DNA of 21,694 nt, taken from positions 1-21,694 of the forward strand of contig JBCDBH010000055.1 in assembly GCA_039184055.1 (NCBI GenBank), written 5' to 3'. Positions 1 through 8,280 of this stretch are shown here, one piece after another. The first letter of the stretch is position 1. Every line of letters begins with the position of its first letter. This DNA is from JBCDBH01 sp039184055. GTDB taxonomy: Bacteria; Acidobacteriota; Thermoanaerobaculia; Multivoradales; J023. Under the pieces are notes generated by a model. The model saw nothing but the letters and a program-made list of their open reading frames with translations. It had not been told where the DNA came from and searched no databases. A program made the translations under genes and the position numbers.

Positions 1-633
1 ATTGAGCACGGGCTGGCCAGACTGGCGCAAGGTGATGAGATCGTGTGTGAAGACGGCAACCTCGTTGTCGGACAGAGCTCTAGGCGAAGAAATCTGGCGC
101 TATCGACAGCCGTTGACGAAAAGGGCTACGGGCCGTCCGATGACTTCGAGCGTGACTACGGTCCGAGTCTGGAGCGGATTGGCTACAAGGAGGATCAAGA
201 TCCGCCATTCTCATGGTTTCAGCAAGCTTTGCTCAAGAGTCTATCGGATCGAGACTTGCTGAGTACGCTGCTCGATCACGCGGAGTCGCTCCTCGGTAAG
301 CAGGCTGACACACAGAACCGCAAGATCGTGCGTGCCTACTACGCCGTCGGAATGATCTTCGCTGGCGATACCCCCGGTTCTCCATTTGGGGAATTCGCGG
401 TGGCATCGGATATTCAACGTCTCGCCGACGAGCTGCGATTCTCACTCAGCCCGGTCTACGAACCGAGAAGCAGCTTCCGTGAGCTTCGCGTGCGACCGGA
501 TATCGCTGCTCGGCCGGAGGTTCGAGCCTTTCGCTCGCGTCGCGGATTGGCCCCTGGTGAGCAACGAGCGGATGACCGTGGAGAAGGGCCGCAGCCGGTG
601 GTCGAGCCGGCGCAGTCGAACCCAGGTGGCTGA
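1..633 (+). CDS. 3' part of an unrecognised gene
   Basis: The reading frame is open from the first base, so the gene begins outside the window. The first internal start-like codon is a GTG at 43, which I do not take as the real start. About 210 residues are visible. The middle part (segments such as FSWFQQALLKSL and LLDHAESLLGKQAD, then RKIVRAYYAVGMIF) looks helical and soluble. After roughly base 465 the protein turns into an Arg/Pro/Gly-rich tail ending in QSNPGG, unlike the rest. That tail could be a disordered end or the result of a frameshift, because the +1 frame is also open to 637. I recognise no family, signal peptide or membrane segment. The gene is convergent with the kinase that ends at 659. 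Confidence 0.55.
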   Translation: MEHGLARLAQGDEIVCEDGNLVVGQSSRRRNLALSTAVDEKGYGPSDDFERDYGPSLERIGYKEDQDPPFSWFQQALLKSLSDRDLLSTLLDHAESLLGKQADTQNRKIVRAYYAVGMIFAGDTPGSPFGEFAVASDIQRLADELRFSLSPVYEPRSSFRELRVRPDIAARPEVRAFRSRRGLAPGEQRADDRGEGPQPVVEPAQSNPGG

Positions 634-644
634 GTAGTGTTTGC

Positions 645-678
645 GACTGGTCCCCGAATCAGTTTTCGGGGACCAGTC
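645..678. terminator. perfect stem-loop between convergent genes
   Basis: A 14-bp perfect stem (GACTGGTCCCCGAA at 645-658, its complement at 665-678) encloses a 6-base loop. It lies between the stop at 633 and the kinase stop at 659-661 and includes the last kinase codons. Neither strand has a clear T tract after the stem. It may be a bidirectional terminator without a U tract or an mRNA 3'-end stabiliser. Confidence 0.5.
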
Positions 679-3148
679 CTGGCGCTACGATGCGCAGATA
701 GTCGAGGTCGGTCTCGTAGGCGTTGAAGGCAGGGTCGTCGAGAAAATAGCTCGCCGGTCGGCCAAGCTCCATCCACTGTCTTGCGAGCTTGAACAATTCT
801 GTTCGATTGCCGGCGAGAGCATAGACCATGCCGCCATAGAAGATGAGGTCGGGGAATTGTTCGACCTGTTCAGGAGGTGAAAGCAATTCTTCGATTGCGG
901 TCACACCTTCTCCGACTTTCCCGGCCTTGGCCAAGCACATGGCACGCATGGCGCGAGCTGCGAGACGAGTACTGTCTTGGTTCGCTGAGCCAGCTAGATT
1001 CTGATCGATCTCCGCGATCGCGGAGATGAAATAGTGGCGAGCTTCTATTTCGCGTCCGTTCTCGAGGTATGTGTCACCGAGTCCGATAAGCGGGGCAAGA
1101 GGCGAGAGACCAGCGCGGCGGTATTCAACGATTGCTTTTTCGAAGGTCTTCGCGGCTTCGCTAAAGAGACCTTCCATGAACTGTGCGTAGCCGAGGTTGT
1201 TGAGGCTTTTGGGATCGAGCGTGGCTCGGTAGTGTTGATCGAGGTACTCGGCTGCTCTTTTGTAGTTCTCGTCGAATAGGTACAAACTCGAAAGGTCGAG
1301 GAGAGCGGTCGATTGTCCGGGGTCGATCGCGAGAACTTTTTTGTAGGCAAGCTTGGCTTCTTCACTTTCGCTGCTGTAGCTCCGAAGCTGGCCTATAGCG
1401 AGCTGGCAGCGGACTCGTCCAGCTCCCACCCGCAGACCGTTTTCGAGAGCAAGGAACGCTTGCTCTCGTTTACCGAGATTCCAAAGTGCGTTGCCGAGGA
1501 CGAGGTAAGGGATGTCACAGAGCGAATCTGGACCGCAGTCGTATCGTGCTTCGATCGCCCTGCGCGCGAGGCGTTCCGCCGAAGAACTATCGCCCTCGGT
1601 CAAGGCGATACGCGCTTGCGCGGCCAAGGAGGCCCAAGATGTCGAGTCCCTATCGAGGACGAAACTGATGTGTGTTCTTGCACGCTCGTGTAACCTCTTG
1701 CGGATCTCTTCATTTTTGAAGAGGGGTGCTTTTTCAGCTAGGAAGATCGCGAATTGTTCTCTAGCCGTGACAGAGCCGGGTTCTTGGACGACAGTTTCTC
1801 CGAAGAGACGTTCCACGTGATCCAAATTGCTCGGGTGGTTTCCTTGAAGCCAGAGCCTGCGGGCAGTGTGTAGTGTGTCTCCGACGCTAGAAGACGCAAC
1901 AATAGTGGGCTCGATCTGAGCTTGATTCGTTGAGGTACCTTCACCCAGCTGTGGAGCTGGAGCGCCGCTCAAGAGCCACGCGGCGGCTGTGGTGAGGGCA
2001 ATCGCAGCTGCAAGCCAGACCTTTTTCGGAACTTCCCGGCGATTGATCTCATCCAGTGCGTCGATCATCTCGTCGGCGTTCTGAAATCGATCGTTGGGAT
2101 GAGCGGCAAGAGCCTTGGCGATGAAACGACGAATGGGTTTTGAAAGGTCAGGATCAAGAGAGGACGGATCGTCGCGACGACCCGTCAGCAGCTCATAGAA
2201 CACGAGTCCAGCTGACCAAAGATCGGTGCGGTGGTCGACCGGGTTGCCAAGCGATTGCTCAGGCGAGCTATACGCCTGTGTTCCGATGTGTTTACCGGTT
2301 TGGGTGAGATCGGTTCCGTCGAGCGGTTTGGCGATGCCGAAGTCACAGATCTTGAGCGTGCCGTGATTGTCGAGAAGGAGGTTGGCGGGCTTGATGTCAC
2401 GATGGACGATGTCACGCTGGTGCGCGGCGCTCAGGCCGGCAAGCAATTGTCGGGTGAGCTCGATCGCTGATCGTTGATCGAATGTTCCGGCGTCTACAAG
2501 CCGGTCTTTGATGCTGCCGCCTTCGTAAAGGGAACCCACCAGATACCGGTAGCCACCGCGTGTTTCTCCGGTCCCATGGATCGTTGCGATGTTGGGGTGA
2601 TCGAGAGAAGCCAGAATGCGAGCTTCGCGATCGAACCGGTGTACCGCTTCGGGATCTTGAATGTGTTTTGGCGCGATGAATTTGATCGCTACCGGACGGT
2701 CGAGCCTGAGGTCCGTGGCGCGGAAGACGATACCCATCGAGCCTCGACCGAGCTCTTCCCCGAGTAGAAACTCGTCGATTTTCTCGCCTTCGAGTGGCTC
2801 TGGTGAGCCCTGTGGTCTCTGTACCCGAGCGATAAGCTGGTAGCCGACTCCTGGTTTGTTGCGAATGTAGTCGCGCTTTCCCTCGGTGTCACCGAAGGCT
2901 CGGCGCAGATCCCAGATCGCGTGGGACAGCGCGGAGTCGCTCACCGCGTTTCCCGACCAAGCTTCGTCGAATAATCGGTCCTTTTTGACCACTGCAGGGG
3001 CGTGGCTCGCGAGACAGATCAGGACTGCCATGGAACGAGACTCGACTTGTTCGATCTCGTCGACGCGTTCGACCACGTTGCGATCGGGGCGCACCCACCA
3101 GTCGCCTACTTTGAAATCCGAGGGGCGTGATTGTTTGTCTCCGTCCAC
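659..3148 (-). CDS. wHTH - Ser/Thr protein kinase - TM - TPR sensor protein
   Basis: An 829-aa modular signalling protein. Residues ~12-109 form an OmpR/CadC-type winged helix (ending DYIRNKPGVGYQLIARV), a DNA-binding domain. Residues ~127-370 form a Hanks-type kinase: Gly loop GRGSMG, Lys156 in VAIKF, HRDIKPAN at 249-256 and DFG at 269-271, followed by GTQAYSSPEQ. All catalytic residues are present, so it should be active. One membrane helix (~377-394) follows, then ~430 residues of TPR-like helical repeats, probably periplasmic. The start is GTG at 3148, because an in-frame stop lies two codons further upstream. It is the last gene of a minus-strand run, 138 bp after the chitosanase-like gene. 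The DNA appears less GC-rich than its neighbours, which may indicate transfer. Its target genes and substrates are unknown. Confidence 0.9.
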   Translation of the reverse strand: MDGDKQSRPSDFKVGDWWVRPDRNVVERVDEIEQVESRSMAVLICLASHAPAVVKKDRLFDEAWSGNAVSDSALSHAIWDLRRAFGDTEGKRDYIRNKPGVGYQLIARVQRPQGSPEPLEGEKIDEFLLGEELGRGSMGIVFRATDLRLDRPVAIKFIAPKHIQDPEAVHRFDREARILASLDHPNIATIHGTGETRGGYRYLVGSLYEGGSIKDRLVDAGTFDQRSAIELTRQLLAGLSAAHQRDIVHRDIKPANLLLDNHGTLKICDFGIAKPLDGTDLTQTGKHIGTQAYSSPEQSLGNPVDHRTDLWSAGLVFYELLTGRRDDPSSLDPDLSKPIRRFIAKALAAHPNDRFQNADEMIDALDEINRREVPKKVWLAAAIALTTAAAWLLSGAPAPQLGEGTSTNQAQIEPTIVASSSVGDTLHTARRLWLQGNHPSNLDHVERLFGETVVQEPGSVTAREQFAIFLAEKAPLFKNEEIRKRLHERARTHISFVLDRDSTSWASLAAQARIALTEGDSSSAERLARRAIEARYDCGPDSLCDIPYLVLGNALWNLGKREQAFLALENGLRVGAGRVRCQLAIGQLRSYSSESEEAKLAYKKVLAIDPGQSTALLDLSSLYLFDENYKRAAEYLDQHYRATLDPKSLNNLGYAQFMEGLFSEAAKTFEKAIVEYRRAGLSPLAPLIGLGDTYLENGREIEARHYFISAIAEIDQNLAGSANQDSTRLAARAMRAMCLAKAGKVGEGVTAIEELLSPPEQVEQFPDLIFYGGMVYALAGNRTELFKLARQWMELGRPASYFLDDPAFNAYETDLDYLRIVAPGLVPEN

Positions 3149-3286
3149 GATCCATCACTCTTGAATATGTGTTGGAAGGCTTCGACGCCGTCATGGCGAT
3201 GTGGATTGCAGAGACAAATGGTACCGCAAGATGTCAGGTGGCGTGGTCACAGGCGAGCAAAGGAGCGTCTGTGCCAGGCAGATGAG

Positions 3287-4624
3287 CTATTCGGAACGTG
3301 TCGCCACCCACCACGTCGTACCACCGGGTCCGACCACGCCACCCCGTAGGTCTTCGTCGTCTTGTTGCACGGGTTCGCGAACGGACGTGGCGCCGGCGTC
3401 GAGCGCGCGTTGGTGGGTGGCTCGAGCGTCGGGTACATAGACATGGATGTGTGCGGCTGATCCGGGGGTGCCTCCACCCGAGGCGCTCTCGCCGAGCATG
3501 ACGATAGTGTCGTCGATGCGTATTTCCGCGTGTCGGATGCGGTCGTCGTCGGTGAGGAAACGACGAAGCTCGACGGCTTCGAAGACGGTTTCGAGAAAGG
3601 CGATGGTGTCGGCCGCGCTGTCGACGATGAGGTAGGGCGACACTGTGGAGTAGCCGGTGGGTTTGAAGGGAGCGCCCAAGGTATGGGGCGCGTCGAGCTC
3701 GAGGGCGTCGAAGTCGGCGAGATCGACTCGGCCGGTCACCGGAAGGCCACGATCGCCTTGAAAGGTCTCGACGAGACCTTGACTGATCCGGCCGAACACG
3801 CCGTCGGCCTTGAGCTGGTGGCCAGTGGTCGACAACGCGAGCTGGACGACACGGACGTCGAGTCCACGCTGCATCGGCGCAGTGAGGCGGAGGATCCGCG
3901 AACGCGGTGGCGGTCCGTCGTAGACGTTCGGGGGTGTGGCGGCCAGACTCGTGGCGCTGATCTCGATGCCACGGATGACCAGGGGAAGCGTGAGGTCCCA
4001 TTCGTCAGCGGCGATTAGGAGTCGAAAGGTCTCCGGCCGATAGACGGTGCGACGCAGGATCGAGAGGCGGTGGTTGGCGAGCCAGGCGTGACGTGCGTCG
4101 ACATAGGCGGTGATCCACGCGTTTTCACCTACTTGGTTCACCGTACCGATGGAGTTGTTGACCTCGCCACGGATACGCGTCCACGACCCGTGGACGACGC
4201 TGTCATAGACCACCGTCAATCCGAGCGGCGAGGTGATGTCGTCACGCTCGGCGATGCGTTCGGCGGTGCGCCAGAAATTCTCGTCGAAGAAGGCATCCTG
4301 CGTGTTGCGCATGACCGGGTCGTCGGCGGCGGCTCGCAGGATGTTGTGAAGGTGACGATCCGTGTTGAGGGCCGAGTCACGTGCTTCGAGAGCGGGCAAG
4401 AAGGGTGTCAACGCGTCGGCGAAGCGTGGGCCGTGCTGTTCGACATAGGTTGCGATGAGCCCATGGAGCCCACCGGAAGCGAGGGTGGTCTGCGAGCGTC
4501 CGTAGGTCAGCTCACCGAGATCACCGGCCGCGACCGTGACCCGACTGTAGTCACCACGAACGTTGCTCGTCTCGAAAATATTGACGATGGCTTGCGCCGT
4601 GCGCTTCTGGAGCTCGGTCAGCAT
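3287..4624 (-). CDS. GH46-like chitosanase + peptidoglycan-binding + VOC fusion
   Basis: A 445-aa protein of three domains in one uninterrupted frame. Residues ~1-235 resemble GH46 chitosanases, which hydrolyse beta-1,4-glucosamine polymers: LTELQKRTAQAIVNIFE, then GDLGELTYGRSQTTLASGGL. Glu18 and Asp35 sit where the family has its catalytic acid and base. Residues ~246-308 are a PG_binding_1 domain (LKADGVFGRISQGLVETFQ). Residues ~325-442 are a glyoxalase/VOC domain of PhnB type (YLIVDSAADTIAFLETVF, HIHVYVPDARATHQRALDAGA). No signal peptide is visible, so export is uncertain. The ATG is preceded by AAGGAGG with 5-base spacing. The gene starts 38 bp after the alkyltransferase gene and is probably co-transcribed with it. 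The chitosanase and VOC calls come from recognised motifs; joint function is unknown. Confidence 0.8.
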   Translation of the reverse strand: MLTELQKRTAQAIVNIFETSNVRGDYSRVTVAAGDLGELTYGRSQTTLASGGLHGLIATYVEQHGPRFADALTPFLPALEARDSALNTDRHLHNILRAAADDPVMRNTQDAFFDENFWRTAERIAERDDITSPLGLTVVYDSVVHGSWTRIRGEVNNSIGTVNQVGENAWITAYVDARHAWLANHRLSILRRTVYRPETFRLLIAADEWDLTLPLVIRGIEISATSLAATPPNVYDGPPPRSRILRLTAPMQRGLDVRVVQLALSTTGHQLKADGVFGRISQGLVETFQGDRGLPVTGRVDLADFDALELDAPHTLGAPFKPTGYSTVSPYLIVDSAADTIAFLETVFEAVELRRFLTDDDRIRHAEIRIDDTIVMLGESASGGGTPGSAAHIHVYVPDARATHQRALDAGATSVREPVQQDDEDLRGGVVGPGGTTWWVATRSE

Positions 4625-4662
4625 CGGTGCCTCCTTACCGGATGGTGCCCACCGAGCTTACT

Positions 4663-5568
4663 TCACGCCGACACCGCGGTCGGATCGGTTCGTGCCGCTT
4701 CCCAGCCGAGCATGGCGCGTTTGCGGTAGATACCACCGCCGTAATTGCCCAATGCACCGCTCTTACGAATCACCCGATGGCAGGGCACCAAGAACGATAC
4801 GGGATTGGCGCCAACGGCCTGGCCAACGGCGCGTACCGCCAAGGGGGAGCCGGCGGCGACGGCGACGTCTTGGTAGCTCACCATCATGCCTTCCGGTATC
4901 TCGAGCAGTGCGCGCCACACGCGAATCTGGAAGTTGGTGCCGCGGAGATGGAGGAGAAGCGGTTCGTCCTGGGGCTTGTATTCGAAGATCGTCGTCGCGG
5001 TTCGGCTGGCGAGATCGCCGTCTTCGATCAGCTCGGCTTTGGGCCAGGTGTCGCGATGCCATGTGTCGAGCCACGTTTCGGCGACGTCGCGACCGTCACG
5101 AAAGACCAGCGCGGCAAGCCCACGATCCGTGTGGACCAGCGTGCATTCACCGAAGGGTGAGTCGACAATGCCCCAGCGCAGGGTCAGCCCGTCGCCTCGG
5201 CGTTTCCACTCGCCCGGTGTGACCGCATCGACTTTGACCAGGAGGTCGTGCAAACGACTCGGGCTCGACAAGCCTGCTTCGAGCGCGCTGTCGAGCGCGC
5301 TGGCGCCGTCACGGAGCAGGCGTTTGGCTCGTTCGGCCGTGAGGTATTGGAGAAAGCGCTTCGGGCTCACGCCCGCCCAGCGACGGAAGAGACGTTGGAA
5401 ATGATGTGGGCTCAGTCCCACGTGACCAGCGACTGTTTCGAGACCGGGTTGCTCGTCGCTGTGCTCGTCGAGAAAGCGGATCGCTCGTTCGACTCGCAGG
5501 TAGTCATCGCGCCCGATCTCGATCGGGGCGACGCGGTTGGGGAAGGCAATAGCGGCTTGGCTGGACAT
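4663..5568 (-). CDS. AraC-type regulator / O6-alkylguanine-DNA methyltransferase
   Basis: A 301-aa Ada-like fusion. Residues ~22-122 are an AraC/XylS helix-turn-helix pair (LETVAGHVGLSPHHFQRLFR, then GVSPKRFLQYL). Residues ~130-290 are an Ogt/MGMT methyltransferase with the PCHRV active-site motif; Cys263 accepts the alkyl group from O6-alkylguanine in a suicide repair reaction. The N-terminal zinc/Cys domain with which E. coli Ada senses methylphosphotriesters is absent, so activation must differ or the protein may be mainly a repair enzyme. The ATG at 5568 has AAAGGAG upstream. It lies 63 bp downstream of the ADOP permease and 38 bp upstream of the chitosanase-like gene. Confidence 0.92.
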   Translation of the reverse strand: MSSQAAIAFPNRVAPIEIGRDDYLRVERAIRFLDEHSDEQPGLETVAGHVGLSPHHFQRLFRRWAGVSPKRFLQYLTAERAKRLLRDGASALDSALEAGLSSPSRLHDLLVKVDAVTPGEWKRRGDGLTLRWGIVDSPFGECTLVHTDRGLAALVFRDGRDVAETWLDTWHRDTWPKAELIEDGDLASRTATTIFEYKPQDEPLLLHLRGTNFQIRVWRALLEIPEGMMVSYQDVAVAAGSPLAVRAVGQAVGANPVSFLVPCHRVIRKSGALGNYGGGIYRKRAMLGWEAARTDPTAVSA

Positions 5569-5631
5569 GACGCGCTCCTTTCACGCTGAGAGTAGGGGAG
5601 CGCGTCACGCTCGGCAATCCGTTTCTTGCGG

Positions 5632-8097
5632 TCAGTCCTGTCGCAGGGCTACCGCCGGGTGGATGCGTGAGGCGCGTCCCGCCGGTACGGCGCTCGCCAC
5701 GAGGCCGGCGACAAAGAGGACGACGATTACCAAAGACAGGGTAACGGGATCGGTGGGCTCGACCCCGTAGAGCTGGTTTTCGAGCCATCGCGTGGCCCAG
5801 AAGGCACCGAGCAGGCCGATGGCCAAGCCGACGACGACTGGAGTCATGCCTTGACGGACGACGAGTCGATGCACGGCCGACGCGCTGGCGCCGAGGGCCA
5901 TGCGCACCCCGATCTCTTGACGCCGATGGCTGACGAACGTGGCGATGACCCCGTAGACCCCAGCGGCGGTGAGCAGCAGCCCGATCAGGCCGAGCGCGCT
6001 GAGCAGGGCGGTGTTGAGACGCTCGGTGGCGAGAGTCGTGGCGAGGGCGCGATCGAGGGTTTGCACGTCGTGTAGGGGCAGATTGGGATCGATCCGCTGC
6101 ACGGCTTCGGTAAGCGGTTTGACGACCGTCGACGGTGGCGCACTGGTGCGCACCACCAGCTGCATTTGACGATCCATCCAATTCCACGGCCCCTCGGGAG
6201 CTTGAGTGAGCGGAAGATAGACGGCGGGCTCGGCTTCGGCGCGTGGGCCGTCGTCGCGCACGCCGTCGGCGATCCCGACGATCCGCAAGGGGATGAGATT
6301 GCCATTTTCGTCGCCGAAGACGTAGGCGCTGGTGCTGACGAGCGTGCGACCGACGACATCACCACTCGGCTCGAGACGACGCGCCAGAGGCGTGTTGACG
6401 ATGACGACCGGTTCGGTATCCGCGCGATCCGCGGTGGTGAAATCCCGACCGCGTAAACCGACACCGGTCACGGCGAAGCTTCCTGGGCTGACCAGACGGA
6501 TCCGTGAGCCGATCGCATCGTCACCACCTTCGAGCACGAAACCCAGACCCACTTCACGACCGGCGAGCGGGGCGCGCGACACGATCGCGGCGCTATCGAT
6601 ACCCGGGACGGTCGTCGCGGACTCGGCGATTCGGTGGTAGGTATCGATGACGCGTGGCAGCTCGGGATATTCACTCCGTGGCAGGGCGAGCTGCCCCGTG
6701 ACCACGTTGGCACGGTCGTATCCGGCGGGGACCTGGGCCAGCAAGAGCGCGCTTTTGATCAGCAGCGCCGCAGCGGCGAGCAAGATCACCGATAGCGCCA
6801 CCTGACCGATGACAAAGAGTCGATGCAGCCGCGTGCCGCCACCCACCGAACCGCGTGACGCGGCGAGATCGAGCGCCGTCTTCGGATCGCGTTGTGCCGC
6901 GGTGAGCGCCGGGGCGACGCCGAATACCAGCGTGCTGAGCGCAACGAGGACACAAGCGAAGAGAAGGGTCGGCCCGTCCACGGCGATTTCGGCGCGTCGT
7001 GGGATTTCCGCCGGGAGGAGCGTCACCAGGCCACGCACCAAGCCGATGGACAAGATCACGCCCAGCAGCGTACCGGCCGAGGCCAGGACGAGATTCTCGG
7101 TCAGCAGCTGACGAATCAACCGGCCTCGCCCGGCACCCAGGGCGGCTCGAATGCCGAGCTCGCGGGTGCGCAGCGCACCTCGGGCCAAGAGCAACAGGGC
7201 GACATTGCCACAGGCGATGATCAAGACCGCGAGAACCGCGCCAAAGAGAGTCCAGATACGACTCTTGCCTTCGCCGATCAGCGTGTCGAGCAAAGGGGCG
7301 ACATCGGCGAGAAGAGGCGTTTTGCTTTCGAAATCGAGGATCTCTCGCTGGGCGATCAAGGTACTCAGCTCGGCTTCCGCCGTGGCCGTCGTGGCGCCCG
7401 GTGCCAGGCGGCCGATCGCACCGAGGTAACGCGAGCCCGTGTTGTCGCGTTGCGAGTCGACGAGCGCCAAGGGGCGATAGAGATCCCATGGACCGAAGCT
7501 GGTGACCGCCGCAGGGAGCACACCGATGACGCGATGGGACGCGCCATCGAGCTGGACATAGCGATCGACGACGCTCGGATCGGCGCCGAAACGCTGACTC
7601 CACAGACGATGGGAAAGTACCACCACGGCTTCCGCCCCCGGCGAATCGTCGGTGGCGGTGAAAAAGCGTCCCGTGGTCGGGATGATTCCGAGGGTCGGGA
7701 AGAGGTCGTGTGTCGCGCTCAACAGCTCGACCCGGGTCGGTGCCTGGTCGCCGTCGGTGAGGGTCGTGGCGGTCGGGCGCAGCGCCGCAAGGTGAGCAAA
7801 GGCCGAGGTTTCGTCACGCCAGGCGAGGTAGGTTCCGGGCGAGAAGCCTTCGTCGGATCCGCTCCTCGTTCGGAACGACGGTTGGACGACTTCGGCTGGC
7901 GCCGGTAGCGGCAGCGGTTGCAAGACCACGTTCCACAGCACGCTGAAGGTCGCGGTCGAAGCGCTCACGCCGAGCGCTAGGGTGAGGATGGCGACCAGGG
8001 TGACGGTCGGCGTACGACGAAGCGCACGGAACGCATACACGCTGTCCTGAAGGAAATCATGCAGCCAAGATGGTGATGCGGAGTCGAGTGCTTTCAT
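5632..8097 (-). CDS. ADOP-type ABC transporter permease (MacB/FtsX duplicate)
   Basis: An 821-aa membrane protein with the duplicated MacB_PCD-FtsX layout. It has an N-terminal helix (TLVAILTLALGVSASTATFS), a periplasmic domain, an FtsX block (IIACGNVALLLLARGALRTRELGIRAALG in two parts around residues 305-335), a second periplasmic domain, and a C-terminal FtsX block (RRQEIGVRMALGASASAV ... HPAVALRQD). This matches acidobacterial duplicated orphan permeases, whose substrates are mostly unknown; relatives act in macrolide or lipoprotein export. No ABC ATPase lies in the window, as expected for an orphan. I place the start at the ATG at 8097, with GAGG six bases upstream. An ATG at 8103 and a TTG at 8181 are in-frame alternatives; the longer one adds a low-complexity Arg/Thr-rich stretch and lacks a ribosome site. 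Confidence 0.88.
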   Translation of the reverse strand: MKALDSASPSWLHDFLQDSVYAFRALRRTPTVTLVAILTLALGVSASTATFSVLWNVVLQPLPLPAPAEVVQPSFRTRSGSDEGFSPGTYLAWRDETSAFAHLAALRPTATTLTDGDQAPTRVELLSATHDLFPTLGIIPTTGRFFTATDDSPGAEAVVVLSHRLWSQRFGADPSVVDRYVQLDGASHRVIGVLPAAVTSFGPWDLYRPLALVDSQRDNTGSRYLGAIGRLAPGATTATAEAELSTLIAQREILDFESKTPLLADVAPLLDTLIGEGKSRIWTLFGAVLAVLIIACGNVALLLLARGALRTRELGIRAALGAGRGRLIRQLLTENLVLASAGTLLGVILSIGLVRGLVTLLPAEIPRRAEIAVDGPTLLFACVLVALSTLVFGVAPALTAAQRDPKTALDLAASRGSVGGGTRLHRLFVIGQVALSVILLAAAALLIKSALLLAQVPAGYDRANVVTGQLALPRSEYPELPRVIDTYHRIAESATTVPGIDSAAIVSRAPLAGREVGLGFVLEGGDDAIGSRIRLVSPGSFAVTGVGLRGRDFTTADRADTEPVVIVNTPLARRLEPSGDVVGRTLVSTSAYVFGDENGNLIPLRIVGIADGVRDDGPRAEAEPAVYLPLTQAPEGPWNWMDRQMQLVVRTSAPPSTVVKPLTEAVQRIDPNLPLHDVQTLDRALATTLATERLNTALLSALGLIGLLLTAAGVYGVIATFVSHRRQEIGVRMALGASASAVHRLVVRQGMTPVVVGLAIGLLGAFWATRWLENQLYGVEPTDPVTLSLVIVVLFVAGLVASAVPAGRASRIHPAVALRQD

Positions 8098-8175
8098 GGC
8101 CATCCTCGTTGTGGTTCTAGTACGCGGGTGGGCGCCGTAGGTTGAGGTCTTCGTCGAGGGCGGTCTGGCGGATCC

Positions 8176-8181
8176 TGTCAA
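8176..8181 (-). promoter_or_regulatory. candidate -35 hexamer for the permease operon
   Basis: The minus strand reads a perfect TTGACA here, 79 bp upstream of the chosen permease start. No good -10 hexamer follows at 16-18 bp, so this is a weak promoter candidate only. Confidence 0.2.
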
Positions 8182-8210
8182 GAAACCGTAAAAGCCCGGC
8201 GTGTAAGCAT

Positions 8211-8224
8211 CTGATCAAGATCAC
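8211..8224. promoter_or_regulatory. CRP/FNR-like palindrome
   Basis: The sequence CTGATCAAGATCAC fits the FNR-type pattern TTGAT-N4-ATCAA except at its two outermost bases. It lies in the 183-bp divergent region between the permease and the secreted-protein operon, about 57 bp before the latter's start. A TATTTT at 8230-8235 could be a nearby -10 element, which would put the site in a repressing position. No CRP/FNR-family regulator is encoded in the window. Confidence 0.3.
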
Positions 8225-8280
8225 TGACGTATTTTCGAGGGAACACCGGAAGAAATCTCAGGTCTCATGAAGGAGGTCCC

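Noticed and set aside
3234..4001. A 255-codon open frame on the minus strand inside the chitosanase-like gene
   Set aside because: It is Arg/His/Pro-rich with no domain pattern, and it lies wholly within a gene that has clear motifs in another frame.
6892..7908. A 338-codon plus-strand open frame opposite the ADOP permease
   Set aside because: It is Arg/Gly/Gln-rich and runs antisense to well-conserved FtsX motifs. It is a typical shadow of GC-rich coding DNA.
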